From Dyella caseinilytica (GTDB lineage: Bacteria > Pseudomonadota > Gammaproteobacteria > Xanthomonadales > Rhodanobacteraceae), in contig NZ_CP064030.1 of the NCBI RefSeq assembly GCF_016865235.1, forward strand, positions 3,410,001-3,474,000: a stretch of DNA of 64,000 nucleotides. The letters run 5' to 3'. Shown piece by piece: positions 44,512 to 52,895 of this stretch. A program made the position numbers and the translations under genes. Positions within the stretch are counted from its first letter, which is position 1. Each line of letters begins with the position of its first letter. A model generated the notes under the pieces. That model was not told the DNA's origin. It saw nothing but the letters and a program-made list of their open reading frames with translations, and did no database searches.

Positions 44512-44958
44512 TTATCCGTGCTTCTCCGCACCCCGTGCCTGCGCCGCCAACTTATCCAGCACACCATTCACATAGCTGTGCCCATGATCCGCGCCGAAGC
44601 GTTTGGTCACTTCGATCGCCTCGTTGATGATCACGCGATACGGCACATCCGGACGAAATTTCAGTTCGTAGCCTGCCAGTCGCAGCACCGCACGTTCGAT
44701 CGGATCGATCTGTGCGACATCGCGATCGATATAAGGCTGCAGCGCCTCGTCGATCGCCTGGACGTTCCGCTCCACGCCGCGCAGCAGATCCTCGAAATAC
44801 TCCAGGTCCGCCACTTCCATATCCTGCTCGTGACGGAACTGTTCGATGACCGAGTTCATCGAGCTGCCGCTCATCTGCCATGCGTACAGGGCCTGCAGCG
44901 CACGGCGGCGGGCGCGCGAACGCGCGGCAAGGTCGATGCCTTCGGGACGCGAATTCAT
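44512..44958 (-). CDS. nusB: Transcription antitermination factor NusB
   Basis: A 148-residue all-helical RNA-binding protein that with NusE/S10 binds boxA of rRNA operons. Family features: RSRARRRALQALYAWQMSG at the N-terminus, the DRDVAQIDPIERAVLRLA helix and YRVIINEAIEVTKRFG. ATG 44958 overlaps the ribH stop as TAATG. ribH-nusB coupling is widespread. Confidence 0.96.
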   Translation of the reverse strand: MNSRPEGIDLAARSRARRRALQALYAWQMSGSSMNSVIEQFRHEQDMEVADLEYFEDLLRGVERNVQAIDEALQPYIDRDVAQIDPIERAVLRLAGYELKFRPDVPYRVIINEAIEVTKRFGADHGHSYVNGVLDKLAAQARGAEKHG

Positions 44959-45419
44959 TACAGCTTTCCGTACAAGTTGACCATCTCCAGCACAGCGATG
45001 GCCGCATCGGCGCCCTTGTTGCCGGCCTTGGTGCCGGAGCGCTCGATCGCCTGCTCGATGGTGTCAGTGGTGAGTACACCGAAAGCCACTGGCACGCCCG
45101 AACCGAGTGCGGCCTGGGTCAGCGCCTTGGCGCATTCGCCGGCGACGTAATCGAAGTGCGGCGTAGCGCCACGAATCACCGCGCCGAGCGCAATCACCGC
45201 TGCATATTTGCCGGAATGAGCCAGCTTGTGCGCGGCCAGGCCGATTTCCCAGGCGCCCGGCACACGGATCAGGTCAATCGCATCGTCGCTCACACCGTGG
45301 CGCACCAGCGCGTCGCGTGCGCCAGCCACCAGTGGTTCGACGACAAAGCCGTTGAAACGGCCGGCAACGATGGCAAAACGGCCTTTGGGCGTGGCGAAAT
45401 CGCCTTCGATGGTCTTCAT
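44958..45419 (-). CDS. ribH: 6,7-Dimethyl-8-ribityllumazine synthase
   Basis: A 153-residue enzyme condensing the RibA/RibD-derived pyrimidine with 3,4-dihydroxybutanone 4-phosphate, the penultimate step of riboflavin synthesis. Seen: GRFNGFVVEPL, VPGAWEIGLAA, GAVIRGATPHFDYV with the catalytic His, and the AFGVLTTDTIEQAIERSGTKAGNKG phosphate-binding tail. The protein forms icosahedral or pentameric assemblies in relatives. It is separated from ribBA by ldcA and a GH3 gene, unlike the compact rib clusters of many relatives. Confidence 0.97.
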   Translation of the reverse strand: MKTIEGDFATPKGRFAIVAGRFNGFVVEPLVAGARDALVRHGVSDDAIDLIRVPGAWEIGLAAHKLAHSGKYAAVIALGAVIRGATPHFDYVAGECAKALTQAALGSGVPVAFGVLTTDTIEQAIERSGTKAGNKGADAAIAVLEMVNLYGKL

Positions 45420-45504
45420 GCTGGGTGGATTCCTTGAGAACGGGTGGGCCCGTGCGAGCCCGCTATTTTACGGGTTTGAGCCAGGGGATGCTCGGATTCA
45501 GGAT

Positions 45505-46458
45505 TCACCCCATGGGAGGTTCATGCGGCTGCCGCAGATGCGGGTAACCGTGAAAATTCAGGCTCGCCCGGCGGCCCACCACGCGTAACCGCGCTGGCAC
45601 GCCGAACGGCAGGGTGAATTTGTCCGGATCGTGGCCGAACGGCATGCCGGACAGCACCGGTATACCGGCGATCCGCCGGATCTGGGCAAAGCCGTCGGCA
45701 AGGTCGTAACCGTTGTCGTAGGCCGCCGGCCGGCATTGGGTGAAATCAGCCAGAATCAGGGCGCGCTGCCGTCCCAGCACCCCGGACAAATGCAGCTGGT
45801 AAAGCAGCCGCTCGATCCGGAAGGGCGGCTCGCCCACATCCTCCACGAACAGGATGCCGCCCTCGATGCGGGGAAAGTACGGGGTCTGCAGCAGGCTGCA
45901 TAGCATGGCAAGGTTGCCGCCCCACAGTGGCCCTTCTGCGCTGAATTCCTCTACTTCGCCGCAATCCCAGCTCGCGTTGCCCTGCGGCGCGCTGATGGTG
46001 CGCCAGAAATGGCGCCAGGTCAGCGGACTCAGTTCCACCGCACCAAAATCCGGCCCCAGCATTGGACCACCGAAACTGACCAGCCCTGCCCTGGCATACA
46101 GCGCCATTTGCAGCGCCGTGAAATCACTGTGGCCAACCATCACCATCGGCTGCCCGGTCAGGCGTTCGCGCAAGGCATCGTAGTGCAAGTGTTCCAGCAG
46201 ACGCGTGGCGCCGTAACCGCCGCGAATCGACAGCGCGACATCCGGCAATGTCTCCAGCGTAGCCAGCGCATTGATATCCGCTACACGCTGCGCATCGCTG
46301 CCGGCATAACGCAATTCGGCGCGGCTAAGCACTTCTTCGCCATCAACCACGCAGCCCGCCTTGTGAAGGCGGGCCACGCCACGCGCCATGGCGTCGCGGT
46401 CATGCGGATAGCCGGAAGGCGCAACCAAACGTACGTGGCAGGAGGAATGAGCCTGCAT
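45505..46458 (-). CDS. ldcA: LD-carboxypeptidase (muramoyltetrapeptide carboxypeptidase), S66 family
   Basis: A 317-residue cytoplasmic enzyme that trims the terminal D-Ala from recycled murein tetrapeptides. The S66 triad is visible: nucleophile Ser in VMVGHSDFTAL, Glu in ILFVEDVGEPP and His in GMPFGHDPDKFTLPFG. The N-terminal ALSIRGGYGATRLL is also diagnostic. ATG 46458 (MQAHSS) is preferred over 46485. It follows the GH3 gene by 33 bp, suggesting co-transcription of two sugar/wall enzymes. Confidence 0.9.
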   Translation of the reverse strand: MQAHSSCHVRLVAPSGYPHDRDAMARGVARLHKAGCVVDGEEVLSRAELRYAGSDAQRVADINALATLETLPDVALSIRGGYGATRLLEHLHYDALRERLTGQPMVMVGHSDFTALQMALYARAGLVSFGGPMLGPDFGAVELSPLTWRHFWRTISAPQGNASWDCGEVEEFSAEGPLWGGNLAMLCSLLQTPYFPRIEGGILFVEDVGEPPFRIERLLYQLHLSGVLGRQRALILADFTQCRPAAYDNGYDLADGFAQIRRIAGIPVLSGMPFGHDPDKFTLPFGVPARLRVVGRRASLNFHGYPHLRQPHEPPMG

Positions 46459-46491
46459 CAAACGAAATTCTCCCGATCTCTGCAATGACGT

Positions 46492-48729
46492 TTATGGCGC
46501 GATGTTTGCGGCCGTCACGGTCACATTGCGATTCAATACGAAGTCGCGCGAGGAGTGCCCGACCTGTATCGGATAGCTGCCCGCAGCGACCTGCCATTGA
46601 TGCGCCTGTGCATTGAACACAGCAAGCAAACGTGGATCGATGGTGAGGGTCATCGTGCGGCTCTGGCCCGGCTGTAACGACACCTTCTCGAAACCGGCAA
46701 GACGGCGCGGCGCTTCGCCGCTGTTGGCCGGCATGCCGACATACACCTGCGGCGTGTCCATGCCTGCACGATCACCCAGATTGGTGACCTTGAAGCTCAC
46801 CGTGACGCGATCACCGTGACTGCTCACGTGCAAATCGCTGTAACCGAACTTGCTGTAGGAGAGACCGAAACCGAACGGGAACAGTGGCTCCAATTTCTTC
46901 TCGTCGAACCATTTGTAGCCGACTGCTGCGCCTTCGATGTCGTAGTTGACATCCTGCTCGTTAGTGATGACCGGGCGTGGCAGTTGCTGCTCGTCCTGCG
47001 GGAAGGTCACCGGCAAACGGCCCGAGGGATTGACCTTGCCCGTGAGCACATTGGCGATCGCCTCACCGCCGCGCGCGCCTGGATACCAGGCTTCCACCAC
47101 GGCGCTGACTTTCGAGAGCCACGGCATCTTCACCGGACCGCCATTTTCGAGCACCACGACGCTATGCGGGTTGGCTGCTGTCACCGCGTCGATCAGGTCA
47201 TCCTGCTTGTCGGGCAACGAAAGGTTGGGCATATCGACGCCTTCGCACGTCCACTGCGTGGCAAATACAAGCGCAACATCGGACGATTTAGCCAGCGCAG
47301 CAGCCCGCGCGGGATTGCTGCCATCGTCGTAAGTAATCTTTACGTTCGGCAGCAGCTTTTGCAGAGCTTTCATCGGCGAAGAAGGATCGTAGACTTTCCA
47401 CTGCCAATCCGGCCCCTTTACTGCCGGAATGGCCGGACCGCCGATCGGCCACACTTGCGCCGAACCACCACCGGACAACACACCGATATCAGCATGGCCG
47501 CCGATGATCGCCACCGACTTGATGCCTCCCTCCAAGGGTAACTGCGATTGATCGTTCTTCAGCAGCACGATGCCCTGCTCCGCCGCATGCTGTGAAACCA
47601 GTGCGTCGGCGTCCGCATTCAATGGCTTGATCACCGGCGGATTGTCGAACAGTCCCACAGCAAACATGGAACGCAGGACGCGATGCACCATGTCCTGAAA
47701 GCGGCTGTGCGGAATGGTGCCCTGGGCAATGGCCTGCAGCAGCGGCTTGCCAAAACTGTTCTGGTTGGTGCCCAGGCTGTAGCCGGAGGAAAAGTCGACA
47801 CCGGACACCTGATCGGTACCCGCCATCGCATCCATCACGCCGTGATCGGCACCCCAGTCGGTCATCACCCAGCCGGGATACTTCCAGTCACCTTTGAGGA
47901 TGTCATTCAACAGATGATTGTTGGAGCAATCCCACACATGGTTGACCTTGTTGTAACCGCACATCACCGAACCGGGATGACCATCCTCGATCGCCATTTC
48001 AAAGGCGAGCAGATCCGACTCGCGCATGGCACGCTCGTCGATGTTGGAGCTGACCGTAAGACGGTTGGTTTCCTGGTCATTCAGTGCGTAATGCTTGATG
48101 GTCGAGATCACATGCTGTGACTGGATGCCGCGGATCTCCCCACCATCGATGCGCGAAGCCAACAGCGGATCTTCACCGAGATATTCGAACGTACGCCCGT
48201 CGCGCGGTTCGCGCGTGAGATTGATGCCACCGGCCAGCAGCACGTTGATACCTTGTGCATGCGCTTCACCGCCGATCATGCTGCCGCCGTCGTAGGCGAT
48301 CTGCGGATTCCAGGTTGCAGCAATGGCCAGCGTCGAAGGCAGCGGCGTGGTGTTGCCCTGCTCGCCGCGCACGTGACCGGGCGGCTTGCCTGGACCAGCA
48401 TCCAGCGGATAGTTCTGCACGCCGATACCTGCATCATTCTCCTGCAGGGCAGGAATACCGAGCTTGGTCAGCGCCGGCACATAGCCCGCTGTGCCGATGC
48501 CACCAGGTGGCTGCTGGGCCTGCATGGTGTTGTAGGTCTGCAGCATGTGGTGCATGTCCTCGGTGGACATATGCTTGAGTAGCTGGTCCGCGCGCTCATC
48601 GGGACTGAGGGACGATGGCGGCACCGCAGATTGCTGCGCCCATGCGCTCGATGCGCATGCCACCGCCAGTGCCGTCAAACCCATCGCGCGCAAGCGCACG
48701 CGTCCGAACGTCAGATCCTTGATACTCAT
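46492..48729 (-). CDS. Secreted glycoside hydrolase family 3 beta-glucosidase-like enzyme
   Basis: A 745-residue exported enzyme. Signal peptide (LRAMGLTALAVACASSAWAQ), GH3 N-terminal barrel with the nucleophile Asp in GWVMTDWGADHG and substrate-binding KHYALNDQE, GH3 C-terminal domain (SVAIIGGHADIGVLSGGGSAQV), and a C-terminal fibronectin III-like domain (KVTNLGDRAGMDTPQVYVG). It probably cleaves beta-glucosides or oligosaccharides of plant or microbial origin. GAGGTCG precedes the ATG. The gene is unusually placed among riboflavin genes. Confidence 0.92.
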   Translation of the reverse strand: MSIKDLTFGRVRLRAMGLTALAVACASSAWAQQSAVPPSSLSPDERADQLLKHMSTEDMHHMLQTYNTMQAQQPPGGIGTAGYVPALTKLGIPALQENDAGIGVQNYPLDAGPGKPPGHVRGEQGNTTPLPSTLAIAATWNPQIAYDGGSMIGGEAHAQGINVLLAGGINLTREPRDGRTFEYLGEDPLLASRIDGGEIRGIQSQHVISTIKHYALNDQETNRLTVSSNIDERAMRESDLLAFEMAIEDGHPGSVMCGYNKVNHVWDCSNNHLLNDILKGDWKYPGWVMTDWGADHGVMDAMAGTDQVSGVDFSSGYSLGTNQNSFGKPLLQAIAQGTIPHSRFQDMVHRVLRSMFAVGLFDNPPVIKPLNADADALVSQHAAEQGIVLLKNDQSQLPLEGGIKSVAIIGGHADIGVLSGGGSAQVWPIGGPAIPAVKGPDWQWKVYDPSSPMKALQKLLPNVKITYDDGSNPARAAALAKSSDVALVFATQWTCEGVDMPNLSLPDKQDDLIDAVTAANPHSVVVLENGGPVKMPWLSKVSAVVEAWYPGARGGEAIANVLTGKVNPSGRLPVTFPQDEQQLPRPVITNEQDVNYDIEGAAVGYKWFDEKKLEPLFPFGFGLSYSKFGYSDLHVSSHGDRVTVSFKVTNLGDRAGMDTPQVYVGMPANSGEAPRRLAGFEKVSLQPGQSRTMTLTIDPRLLAVFNAQAHQWQVAAGSYPIQVGHSSRDFVLNRNVTVTAANIAP

Positions 48730-48826
48730 CTCGACCTCGTTTCAGCGGAATTAGCGCAGGCAGATTAACGGGATTTGGTTGGTGGTCATAGAGAACCGCC
48801 GATGGTCCCGCGGCAACAGCCCCAGA

Positions 48827-48905
48827 CCGTCATCCCGGCACAGGCCGGGATCTTCTGATTTTTCTGCATAAAGACTCTGGGTCCCGGCCGGCGCCGGGAC
48901 GACAG
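48827..48905. repeat. Two adjacent REP-like elements
   Basis: Two short palindromes in the ribBA-GH3 gap: 48827-48851 (CATCCCGGC/GCCGGGAT type) and 48873-48905 (CCCGGC/GCCGGGAC type, with ACTCTGGG start). They represent both sequence variants seen in the window. Confidence 0.75.
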
Positions 48906-48948
48906 GTGAAACATCTGGCCCGTGAATCATTCTCGGTAGTAGGCCGAT

Positions 48949-50043
48949 TTACTCTGTGTATTCGACAACCTCAAGCCCGAATCCCGCCAACCCCACCAGC
49001 TTGCGCGGCGTGCCCAGTACGCGCAGGCGATGCACGCCCAGGTCCGTCAGGATCTGCGCGCCCAGTCCGTGCTGACGCCACTCCTGCTGCTGCATTTCCT
49101 CGGGAGCCTGGGTGGCCGGCTGGCGATTGAGGCGACGTAACAACGCTTCGGGCGTGTCCTCGCCGGAGAGCACCAGCAGCACGCCGCGATTTTCATCAGC
49201 GATCCGACGCAGGGCCGAGGTCACCGTCAAACCCAGATCGTCGCGCTGCAGATGCAATACATCCGACAAGGTGTTGCGTACGTGCACGCGCGCGAGCACA
49301 GGGGCAGCGTCTTCGACGTTGCCGCGCACCAGGGCAAAATGCAGCCCATGCTTGATGGCATCGCGATATGCGACCAGGCGGAACGGGCCGAACTCGGTCT
49401 GCACGTCGTCTTCATAAACGCGCTGCACCGTTTTTTCGGTTTCCAGACGGTAGCGGATCAGGTCGGCAATCGAGCCGATCTTCAAGCCGTGCTTTTTCGC
49501 GAACAATTCCAGTTCGGGGCGTCGCGCCATCGAGCCGTCTTCATGCAGTACTTCGATCAGCACCGCGGCAGGTTCCAGCCCTGCCAGCGCAGCGAGATCA
49601 CAACCTGCTTCCGTATGGCCCGCGCGAGTGAGCACGCCGCCAGGCTGCGCGGTGAGCGGAAAGATATGACCCGGCTGCGAAAGATCCTGCGGCTTCGCAT
49701 CGGTCTTCACCGCCACCTGGATCGTGCGCGCGCGGTCGTGTGCAGAAATGCCGGTGGTAACACCTTCGGCCGCTTCGATCGAGACGGTGAAGTTGGTGTG
49801 ATACGGCGAGGTGTTGTCGCTCACCATCGGGCGCAAGCCGAGTTGGCGCGTGCGCTGTTCGGTCAGCGTGAGACAGACCAGACCACGCGCCTCACGCACC
49901 ATGAAGTTGATGTCTTCAGGCCGCACCATCTGCGCGGCCATGATCAGATCGCCTTCGTTCTCGCGATCTTCGTCGTCGAGGATCACCACCATGCGGCCAG
50001 CGCGGATGTCTTCGAGGATTTCGGGGATGGTATTGAATGCCAT
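48949..50043 (-). CDS. ribB: 3,4-Dihydroxy-2-butanone 4-phosphate synthase with degenerate GTP cyclohydrolase II domain
   Basis: A 364-residue two-domain protein. The N-terminal about 205 residues are an intact DHBP synthase (ILDDEDRENEGDLIMAAQ, DNTSPYHTNFTVSIE, GHIFPLTAQPGGVLTRAGHTEA), making the four-carbon unit of riboflavin. The C-terminal domain aligns with RibA but lacks the zinc cysteines: the place of C-x2-GDxFGSxRCDCG reads VRNTLSDVLHLQRDDLG. It also lacks the usual catalytic QEGRGIGL. GTP cyclohydrolase II activity is therefore unlikely, and a separate ribA is expected elsewhere. ATG 50043 was chosen for the conserved MAFNTIPEILEDIR. Confidence 0.9.
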   Translation of the reverse strand: MAFNTIPEILEDIRAGRMVVILDDEDRENEGDLIMAAQMVRPEDINFMVREARGLVCLTLTEQRTRQLGLRPMVSDNTSPYHTNFTVSIEAAEGVTTGISAHDRARTIQVAVKTDAKPQDLSQPGHIFPLTAQPGGVLTRAGHTEAGCDLAALAGLEPAAVLIEVLHEDGSMARRPELELFAKKHGLKIGSIADLIRYRLETEKTVQRVYEDDVQTEFGPFRLVAYRDAIKHGLHFALVRGNVEDAAPVLARVHVRNTLSDVLHLQRDDLGLTVTSALRRIADENRGVLLVLSGEDTPEALLRRLNRQPATQAPEEMQQQEWRQHGLGAQILTDLGVHRLRVLGTPRKLVGLAGFGLEVVEYTE

Positions 50044-50127
50044 ATTTTTGATCCTTAGCTGATTCCGCTCTCTCCACTCGAAAGCACAAAATCTGCACGT
50101 GCGCGAAAAGGTCGAAACTTGCCGCGG

Positions 50128-50155
50128 CGTCATTCCGGCTTTCGCCGGAATGACG
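50128..50155. repeat. REP-like perfect hairpin
   Basis: A perfect 12-bp stem (CGTCATTCCGGC with its complement, loop TTTC) just upstream of ribBA and directly adjoining the homopolymer block. Same family as the copies at 53871-53906 and 63663-63686. Confidence 0.8.
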
Positions 50156-50258
<103 letters not shown>

Positions 50259-50323
50259 GCGGCCGTGTTCAACACCTTAGAAACATGCGTATTTCTGTGT
50301 CTTGAGAAAGAGAAAACAGAGAA

Positions 50324-50965
50324 TTATGCGAAGCCGTGCTGCTTCAAAAACGCCTCATCGATACGCGAGGTTTCACTACCTCCGATCAAGCGTTCCACGT
50401 AGCGCGCCACCACATCCACCTCGATATTCACCGCATCGCCAGCTCGGCGTGCATGGAACGCTGTATGTTCCACTGTATGGGGGATAAGGTTGACTCCGAA
50501 TCGATTGCCGCTTACCTCGTTGACGGTAAGACTGGTGCCGTCAATGCAGATCGAGCCTTTCGACGCGATATAACGCGCAAGCTGGGCCGGCACTTCAAAC
50601 GTCCAACGCTGGGAGCGCCCATCCGGCGTCACCGAAACCACCTTGCCCACACCGTCGACATGGCCGGACACCAGATGGCCGCCCAGGCGATCGGCCAGCC
50701 GCAAGGCTTTCTCCAGATTCACCGGATCGCCAGCTTTGTGCTTGCCGAGCGTCGTAAGCGAGAGGGTTTCGTTGGAAACGTCTGCCGCGAATCCACGCGC
50801 TTCCCGCGTCACGGCGGTCAGGCACACACCGGAAACGGCAATGCTGTCGCCGAGCTGCACATCAGAAAGATCGAGATCGGTCGTATCGACATGCAGACGC
50901 ACGTCGCCGCCGCGCGGTTCCAGCCGCGCGATGCGGCCCACGCTTTGCACAATACCGGTAAACAT
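50324..50965 (-). CDS. ribE: Riboflavin synthase, alpha chain
   Basis: A 213-residue enzyme converting two 6,7-dimethyl-8-ribityllumazine molecules to riboflavin. It has the typical two-fold lumazine-binding repeat: MFTGIVQSVGRI and VNLEKALRLADRLGGHLVSGHVDG in the first barrel, then GSICIDGTSLTVNEV and NLIPHTVEHTAF in the second. AGGGAGGT precedes the ATG by about 7 nt. It is the first gene after the FMN riboswitch. About 280 bp and a homopolymer block separate it from ribBA. Confidence 0.97.
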   Translation of the reverse strand: MFTGIVQSVGRIARLEPRGGDVRLHVDTTDLDLSDVQLGDSIAVSGVCLTAVTREARGFAADVSNETLSLTTLGKHKAGDPVNLEKALRLADRLGGHLVSGHVDGVGKVVSVTPDGRSQRWTFEVPAQLARYIASKGSICIDGTSLTVNEVSGNRFGVNLIPHTVEHTAFHARRAGDAVNIEVDVVARYVERLIGGSETSRIDEAFLKQHGFA

Positions 50966-51097
50966 CAGCGCACCTCCCTGGCGGAGGTCGACGCATCTTG
51001 GCTATGACGAATAATCATGAACGTTCTCCACGTTAAGTCATGTGAGAACGCCCCAAGGCATAAGGCACACGCATCGCTTACGCGATGCATGCCGCCG

Positions 51098-51296
51098 TCT
51101 TCTTTCATCCGGACTATGAGCCGCTCCGGCGAACCGGAAACAGCCTGACCGTCGGCTCCGGCTTTGGACCGGATCTGCTGACCTTCAGCCGTATTAAAAG
51201 CGGACTCTTGCGAGGTACGCGCATACGACCAAAGCGCTCGCGGGCTCGGACCTTGCGGTCCCTACCGCCGGTGGGGAATTCCACCCCGCCCTGAAG
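51098..51296 (-). ncRNA. FMN riboswitch (RFN element)
   Basis: The minus strand shows the conserved RFN core: it begins CTTCAGGGCGGGG, then GAATTCCCCACCGGCGGTA, GAGCCCGCGAGCG, GGTCAGCAGATCCGGT, GCCGACGGT and GTCCGGATGAAAGAAGA at the 3' end. FMN binding would reduce expression of downstream ribE (and perhaps ribBA). Just after it is a 7-bp hairpin (51071-51077/51082-51088, loop TTAC) and a 6-bp one (51022-51027/51043-51048). Neither has a T-run, so translational or Rho-dependent control is more likely than intrinsic termination. It starts about 100 bp after the ribD stop, so ribD itself lies outside its control. Confidence 0.95.
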
Positions 51297-51401
51297 ACGT
51301 TTGTTGTGTGCCGGACCAGCCGGCCTGCGGAGTTTATCACCGATCGGCTCCCGGCCCCTGTGCTGGCTGTCCACCGGACCGAACAATGTGTCCGCAGGGC
51401 G

Positions 51402-52490
51402 TTATCCGGGCCGCAACTGCAAACGCCAATCCTGCCCCACCTGGCGCTGATCGATGGTCCGTAACAACCATCGATCGGCCATATCGCCAAGCGATGGCAG
51501 GTGCATCAGCGGGCGAGCGCTGTCGCCAAGCATCAGCGGCGCGATATAGAGCAGCAGCTCATCGGCCAGACCGGCCGCAAACAATGCGCCACAAAGCGTC
51601 GGTCCTGCTTCGACATGCAATTCGCTGCAGCCACGCTCGGCCAGCAGGGCAAGCACGGCGTGCAGATCAAGCGCACCATCCTTCTCGGCCACAGGCTTCC
51701 GTTCAACGAGGTCGAAACGGTGATCGGTCACCGTTGCGTCAGTGGCATGCAACACCAGCGTCGGGACATGGCCATCCAGCACGTGGCTACCAGCCGGCGT
51801 GCGCAGGCGGCGGTCAAGCACCACGCGCAGGGGTGGTGTGAAGGCTTCATCCGCAAAGCGAACGGTGAGCTGGGGATTGTCGGCGAGCACAGTGCCGCTG
51901 CCGGTGAGAATGGCTGAACTGCGCGCGCGCCAGCGTTGTACATCGGCACGTGCCGCTTCGCCCGTGATCCACTTGGACTCACCATTGGCCAGCGCGGTAC
52001 GGCCATCAAGACTCATCGCAAGTTTCACCCGTACCCATGGGCGCTTGCGCTCGATGCGGCTGAAGAAGCCGATGTTGATCTCCCGCGCGGCGTCCCGCAG
52101 CAGGCCGGTTTCCACCGTGATCCCGGCGGCGCGAAGTTTTTCGATGCCGCGCCCGGCCACTTGCGGAAACGGATCTTCGGCAGCGATTACCACTCGCGCG
52201 ACGCCAGCAGCGATCAGCGCATCGGCGCACGGCGGAGTGCGGCCGTGATGCGCGCAAGGCTCCAACGTTACGTATGCCGTCGCGCCGCGCGCACGCTCTG
52301 CCGCTTCGCGCAAAGCAAAAACCTCAGCATGCGGCTGGCCAGCGCGCTCATGCCAGCCCTGCCCCACCACCTGCTCGCCGTGTGCCATGACGCAACCCAC
52401 ACGGGGATTCGGCTGCGTGGTGTAAAGCCCACGCTCGGCCAGACGCAGGGCCTGTGACATATGTGCAACATCGATGGCGGAGAAGTTCAT
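51402..52490 (-). CDS. ribD: Bifunctional riboflavin deaminase/reductase RibD
   Basis: A 362-residue enzyme deaminating and then reducing the pyrimidine product of GTP cyclohydrolase II. The N-terminal deaminase has the zinc motif in GQPHAEVFAL and TLEPCAHHGRTPPCADAL. The C-terminal reductase shows VKLAMSLDGRTALANGESKWITG and GSGTVLADNPQLTVR. ATG 52490 gives MNFSAIDVAHMSQALRLA. It precedes the FMN riboswitch and is divergent from cysK; the 284-bp repeat element lies in their shared upstream region. Confidence 0.95.
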   Translation of the reverse strand: MNFSAIDVAHMSQALRLAERGLYTTQPNPRVGCVMAHGEQVVGQGWHERAGQPHAEVFALREAAERARGATAYVTLEPCAHHGRTPPCADALIAAGVARVVIAAEDPFPQVAGRGIEKLRAAGITVETGLLRDAAREINIGFFSRIERKRPWVRVKLAMSLDGRTALANGESKWITGEAARADVQRWRARSSAILTGSGTVLADNPQLTVRFADEAFTPPLRVVLDRRLRTPAGSHVLDGHVPTLVLHATDATVTDHRFDLVERKPVAEKDGALDLHAVLALLAERGCSELHVEAGPTLCGALFAAGLADELLLYIAPLMLGDSARPLMHLPSLGDMADRWLLRTIDQRQVGQDWRLQLRPG

Positions 52491-52578
52491 GGAAGGGTCT
52501 GAATATCGATATGCATGATTGTCAGTGTGCGTGATCGTGCGGCGTTTGTCGCGCCATAACAGGTAGGAGTAGCCTTAA

Positions 52579-52862
52579 GGCAACACTGAGCAAGTATCAC
52601 CGTCGTCACCAGCCCTGTCTGTTCGCAGACCACAGGACTATCGGCGAAGGCAGACTGGCCGTCTGTCGAGACGATAGGTCGAAGGTATGCGGACAGACAG
52701 GGCTGGCCCCAGCATATCTATCCAAATGACGGGGTGATGCCTGGAAGGCTCGCAGGTTGTGCCGCGCGGCTTGAAAAGGCACCCGGCCTGTCCTGTGCCA
52801 CGCAACACAACCTGCGAGCCTTCCAGGCATCATGACGACGGCGATACTTGCTCAGTGTTGCC
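52579..52862. mobile_element. MITE-like element of nested inverted repeats between ribD and cysK
   Basis: Terminal inverted repeats of 30 bp (52579-52608 and 52833-52862, 29/30 identical, beginning GGCAACACTGAGCAAG) are flanked by TTAA on both sides (52575-52578 and 52863-52866), a possible target duplication. Inside are two large hairpins: arm pair 52609-52631/52684-52706 (21/23 identical) with a further internal stem, and arm pair 52735-52761/52806-52832 (27 bp, perfect). No transposase or coding capacity is present. Layout fits a miniature inverted-repeat transposable element; the TIR start loosely resembles IS5-family ends, which is only a guess. It ends 33 bp before the cysK start. Confidence 0.75.
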
Positions 52863-52895
52863 TTAAATCTTGCCCATCCGGCCAGGGAAACCGTC

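Noticed and set aside
51085..51490. Short frames on both strands over the ribD-ribE gap
   Set aside because: The region is explained in full by the FMN riboswitch.
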